Under the pieces are notes generated by a model. It saw only the letters and a list, made by a program, of their open reading frames with translations, did no database searches and was not told the origin of the DNA. A program made the position numbers and the translations under genes. A stretch of DNA of 6,054 nt. Source: an uncultured Propionibacteriaceae bacterium (GTDB lineage Bacteria > Actinomycetota > Actinomycetes > Propionibacteriales > Propionibacteriaceae). Where the stretch lies: assembly GCA_937859105.1 (NCBI GenBank), contig CALMAD010000162.1:1-6054 (forward strand), written 5' to 3'. Of this stretch, positions 5,017-6,054 are shown one piece after another (within the stretch, counting starts at the first letter, position 1; each line of letters opens with the position of its first letter).

Positions 5017-6054
5017 GAGTCGCCTCCATCATCATCTTGACGGTCGTCTCTTCGTCCAGGCCCTGCGCCTCGGCCTGCGATCGGGCGGCCAGGACGCGCG
5101 CGTAGTCGCGCGGCAGCACCTTCGTGAAGCGCCGGGCCAGCTCGTCGCGGCCGGCGTCTAGGAGGGCCTTGGCGACGGTCGAGCCGGTCTCCTCGTGATG
5201 TCTCGTCAGCAGCTGGGTGACGCGGTCGAGATCGATCTCGGTGAGCTCGACCGGGTCGGCCAGCTCGGTGTTGAGCCGGCCCTGGTCGAGGTCGAGGATC
5301 CACGCCACGCCGCCGGACATGCCCGCCGCGACGTTGCGTCCGGTGTGGCCGAGGATCAGCGCCTCGCCGCCGGTCATGTACTCGCAGGCGTGGTCACCGA
5401 CGCCCTCGACGACCGCGGTCGCTCCGGAGTTGCGCACGCAGAACCGCTCGCCCACCAGGCCGCGGATGAACAGCTCGCCCGACGTCGCGCCGTAGGCGAT
5501 GACGTTGCCGGCGATGATCTGCTCCTCGGCCGCGAACGGCACGTCATCGGCCGGCCGGACGACGATGCGTCCACCCGAGAGGCCCTTGCCGAGGTAGTCG
5601 TTCGTGTCGCCGACCAGCCGCAGCGTGACACCTCGGGGCAGGAACGCGCCGAAGCTCTGTCCGCCGGTGCCAGTGAGGTCGATCTCGATCGTGTCGTCGG
5701 GCAGGCCCTCCCCGCGCGTGGCCTTGGTGACGTGGTGCCCCAGCATCGTGCCCACGGTGCGGTCGACGTTGCGGACGCCGCTGGCGAAGCGCACGTGCTC
5801 GCCTCTGTCGAGGGCCGGACGCGCCTGCTCGATGAGCCGGACGTCCAGCTTGGTCCGCAAGCCGTGGTCCTGGGTGGTGGTGTTGCGCAGGGCGGCGTCC
5901 TCGGGCAGGTCGACGCGGTGCAGGATCGGCGTGAGGTCCAGACCCTGGGCCTTCCAGTGGTCGATCGCGGCCCTCGTCCGCAGCAGCTCGACGTGACCTA
6001 CGGCGTCCGCGAGCGTGCGGATATAGTGCAGGCCGGGAGCGTCCAGCGGCGCCG
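5009..6054 (-). CDS. gltB: Glutamate synthase (NADPH) large subunit, C-terminal 347 residues
   Basis: The large GOGAT subunit converts glutamine and 2-oxoglutarate to two glutamates. Only its C-terminus is inside the window; the frame is open to the right edge, so the amidotransferase and most of the FMN synthase domain lie beyond it. A TTG at 5858-5860 is an internal Leu, not the start: family sequence such as AIDHWKAQGLDLTPILHR continues upstream of it. The visible part covers the linker and the right-handed beta-helix (GXGXG) domain. Counting from the edge, it shows GTGGQSFGAF (about 128-137), KGLSGGRIVV (156-165), and a glycine-rich run at about 189-229 (GATSGELFIRG, VRNSGATAVVEGVGDHACEY). 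The tail KVLPRDYARVL at about 311-321 is the usual GltB ending. It is the first gene of gltB-gltD-fprA, and its stop overlaps the gltD start. The domain looks intact. Confidence 0.96.
   Translation of the reverse strand, partial: APLDAPGLHYIRTLADAVGHVELLRTRAAIDHWKAQGLDLTPILHRVDLPEDAALRNTTTQDHGLRTKLDVRLIEQARPALDRGEHVRFASGVRNVDRTVGTMLGHHVTKATRGEGLPDDTIEIDLTGTGGQSFGAFLPRGVTLRLVGDTNDYLGKGLSGGRIVVRPADDVPFAAEEQIIAGNVIAYGATSGELFIRGLVGERFCVRNSGATAVVEGVGDHACEYMTGGEALILGHTGRNVAAGMSGGVAWILDLDQGRLNTELADPVELTEIDLDRVTQLLTRHHEETGSTVAKALLDAGRDELARRFTKVLPRDYARVLAARSQAEAQGLDEETTVKMMMEATHG
5023..5027 (-). promoter_or_regulatory. Ribosome-binding site of gltD inside the end of gltB
   Basis: On the coding strand GGAGG stands six bases before the gltD ATG (5016). 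It sits within the last codons of gltB, so ribosomes finishing gltB can restart on gltD. It fixes the gltD start at 5016 rather than at the internal Met8 (4995). Confidence 0.75.

Noticed and set aside
2134..5040. A 968-codon open frame on the plus strand, antisense to the reductase gene and gltD
   Set aside because: Its translation is dominated by Arg, Asp, His, Val, Ala and Leu with no domain, as expected when high-GC coding DNA is read on the opposite strand. The minus strand carries two clearly recognisable enzymes with all motifs.
5009..5860. Treating the TTG at 5858-5860 as the start of a short 283-residue protein
   Set aside because: GltB family sequence continues in frame upstream to the window edge, so this is the C-terminus of a large subunit and not a separate gene.

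Overview
The window looks like a high-GC actinobacterial chromosome. The protein sequences of gltB, gltD and the FprA-type reductase are all of actinobacterial type. The N-terminus of GltD resembles versions from Propionibacteriales such as Nocardioides and Aeromicrobium, but that placement comes from recall and is only an inference.

Region 1 (1-854, + strand) is the right-hand end of an ISL3-family insertion sequence. It holds most of a transposase whose 5' part lies outside the window, and whose first catalytic Asp segment, close to the left edge, looks damaged.

Region 2 (855-2110, + strand) is an accessory patch that is visibly less GC-rich than the right side (31/60 G+C at 1321-1380, against 40/60 at 4141-4200). 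It has about 320 bp with no convincing gene, then a signal-peptide ORF (1173-1292) in one frame running into a Cys-paired, aromatic-rich secreted-type protein (1261-1836) in the next frame, then a 90-residue two-helix membrane protein (1838-2110). The first two ORFs look like one gene split by a single-base frameshift near 1229-1232. The gene pair belongs to no family I can name.

Region 3 (2158-6054, - strand) is core nitrogen and redox metabolism, transcribed right to left as gltB -> gltD -> fprA-like. GltB (C-terminal 347 residues visible) and GltD are the large and small subunits of NADPH-dependent glutamate synthase (GOGAT). GltD moves electrons from NADPH through FAD and Fe-S clusters to GltB, which makes two glutamates from glutamine and 2-oxoglutarate. 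gltB and gltD overlap by 8 bp. The third gene encodes an FAD- and NADP-dependent ferredoxin reductase resembling Mycobacterium tuberculosis FprA, 36 bp downstream of gltD. The accessory genes converge on this cluster with only 47 bp between stop codons.

No tRNA, rRNA, CRISPR array or origin was recognised.
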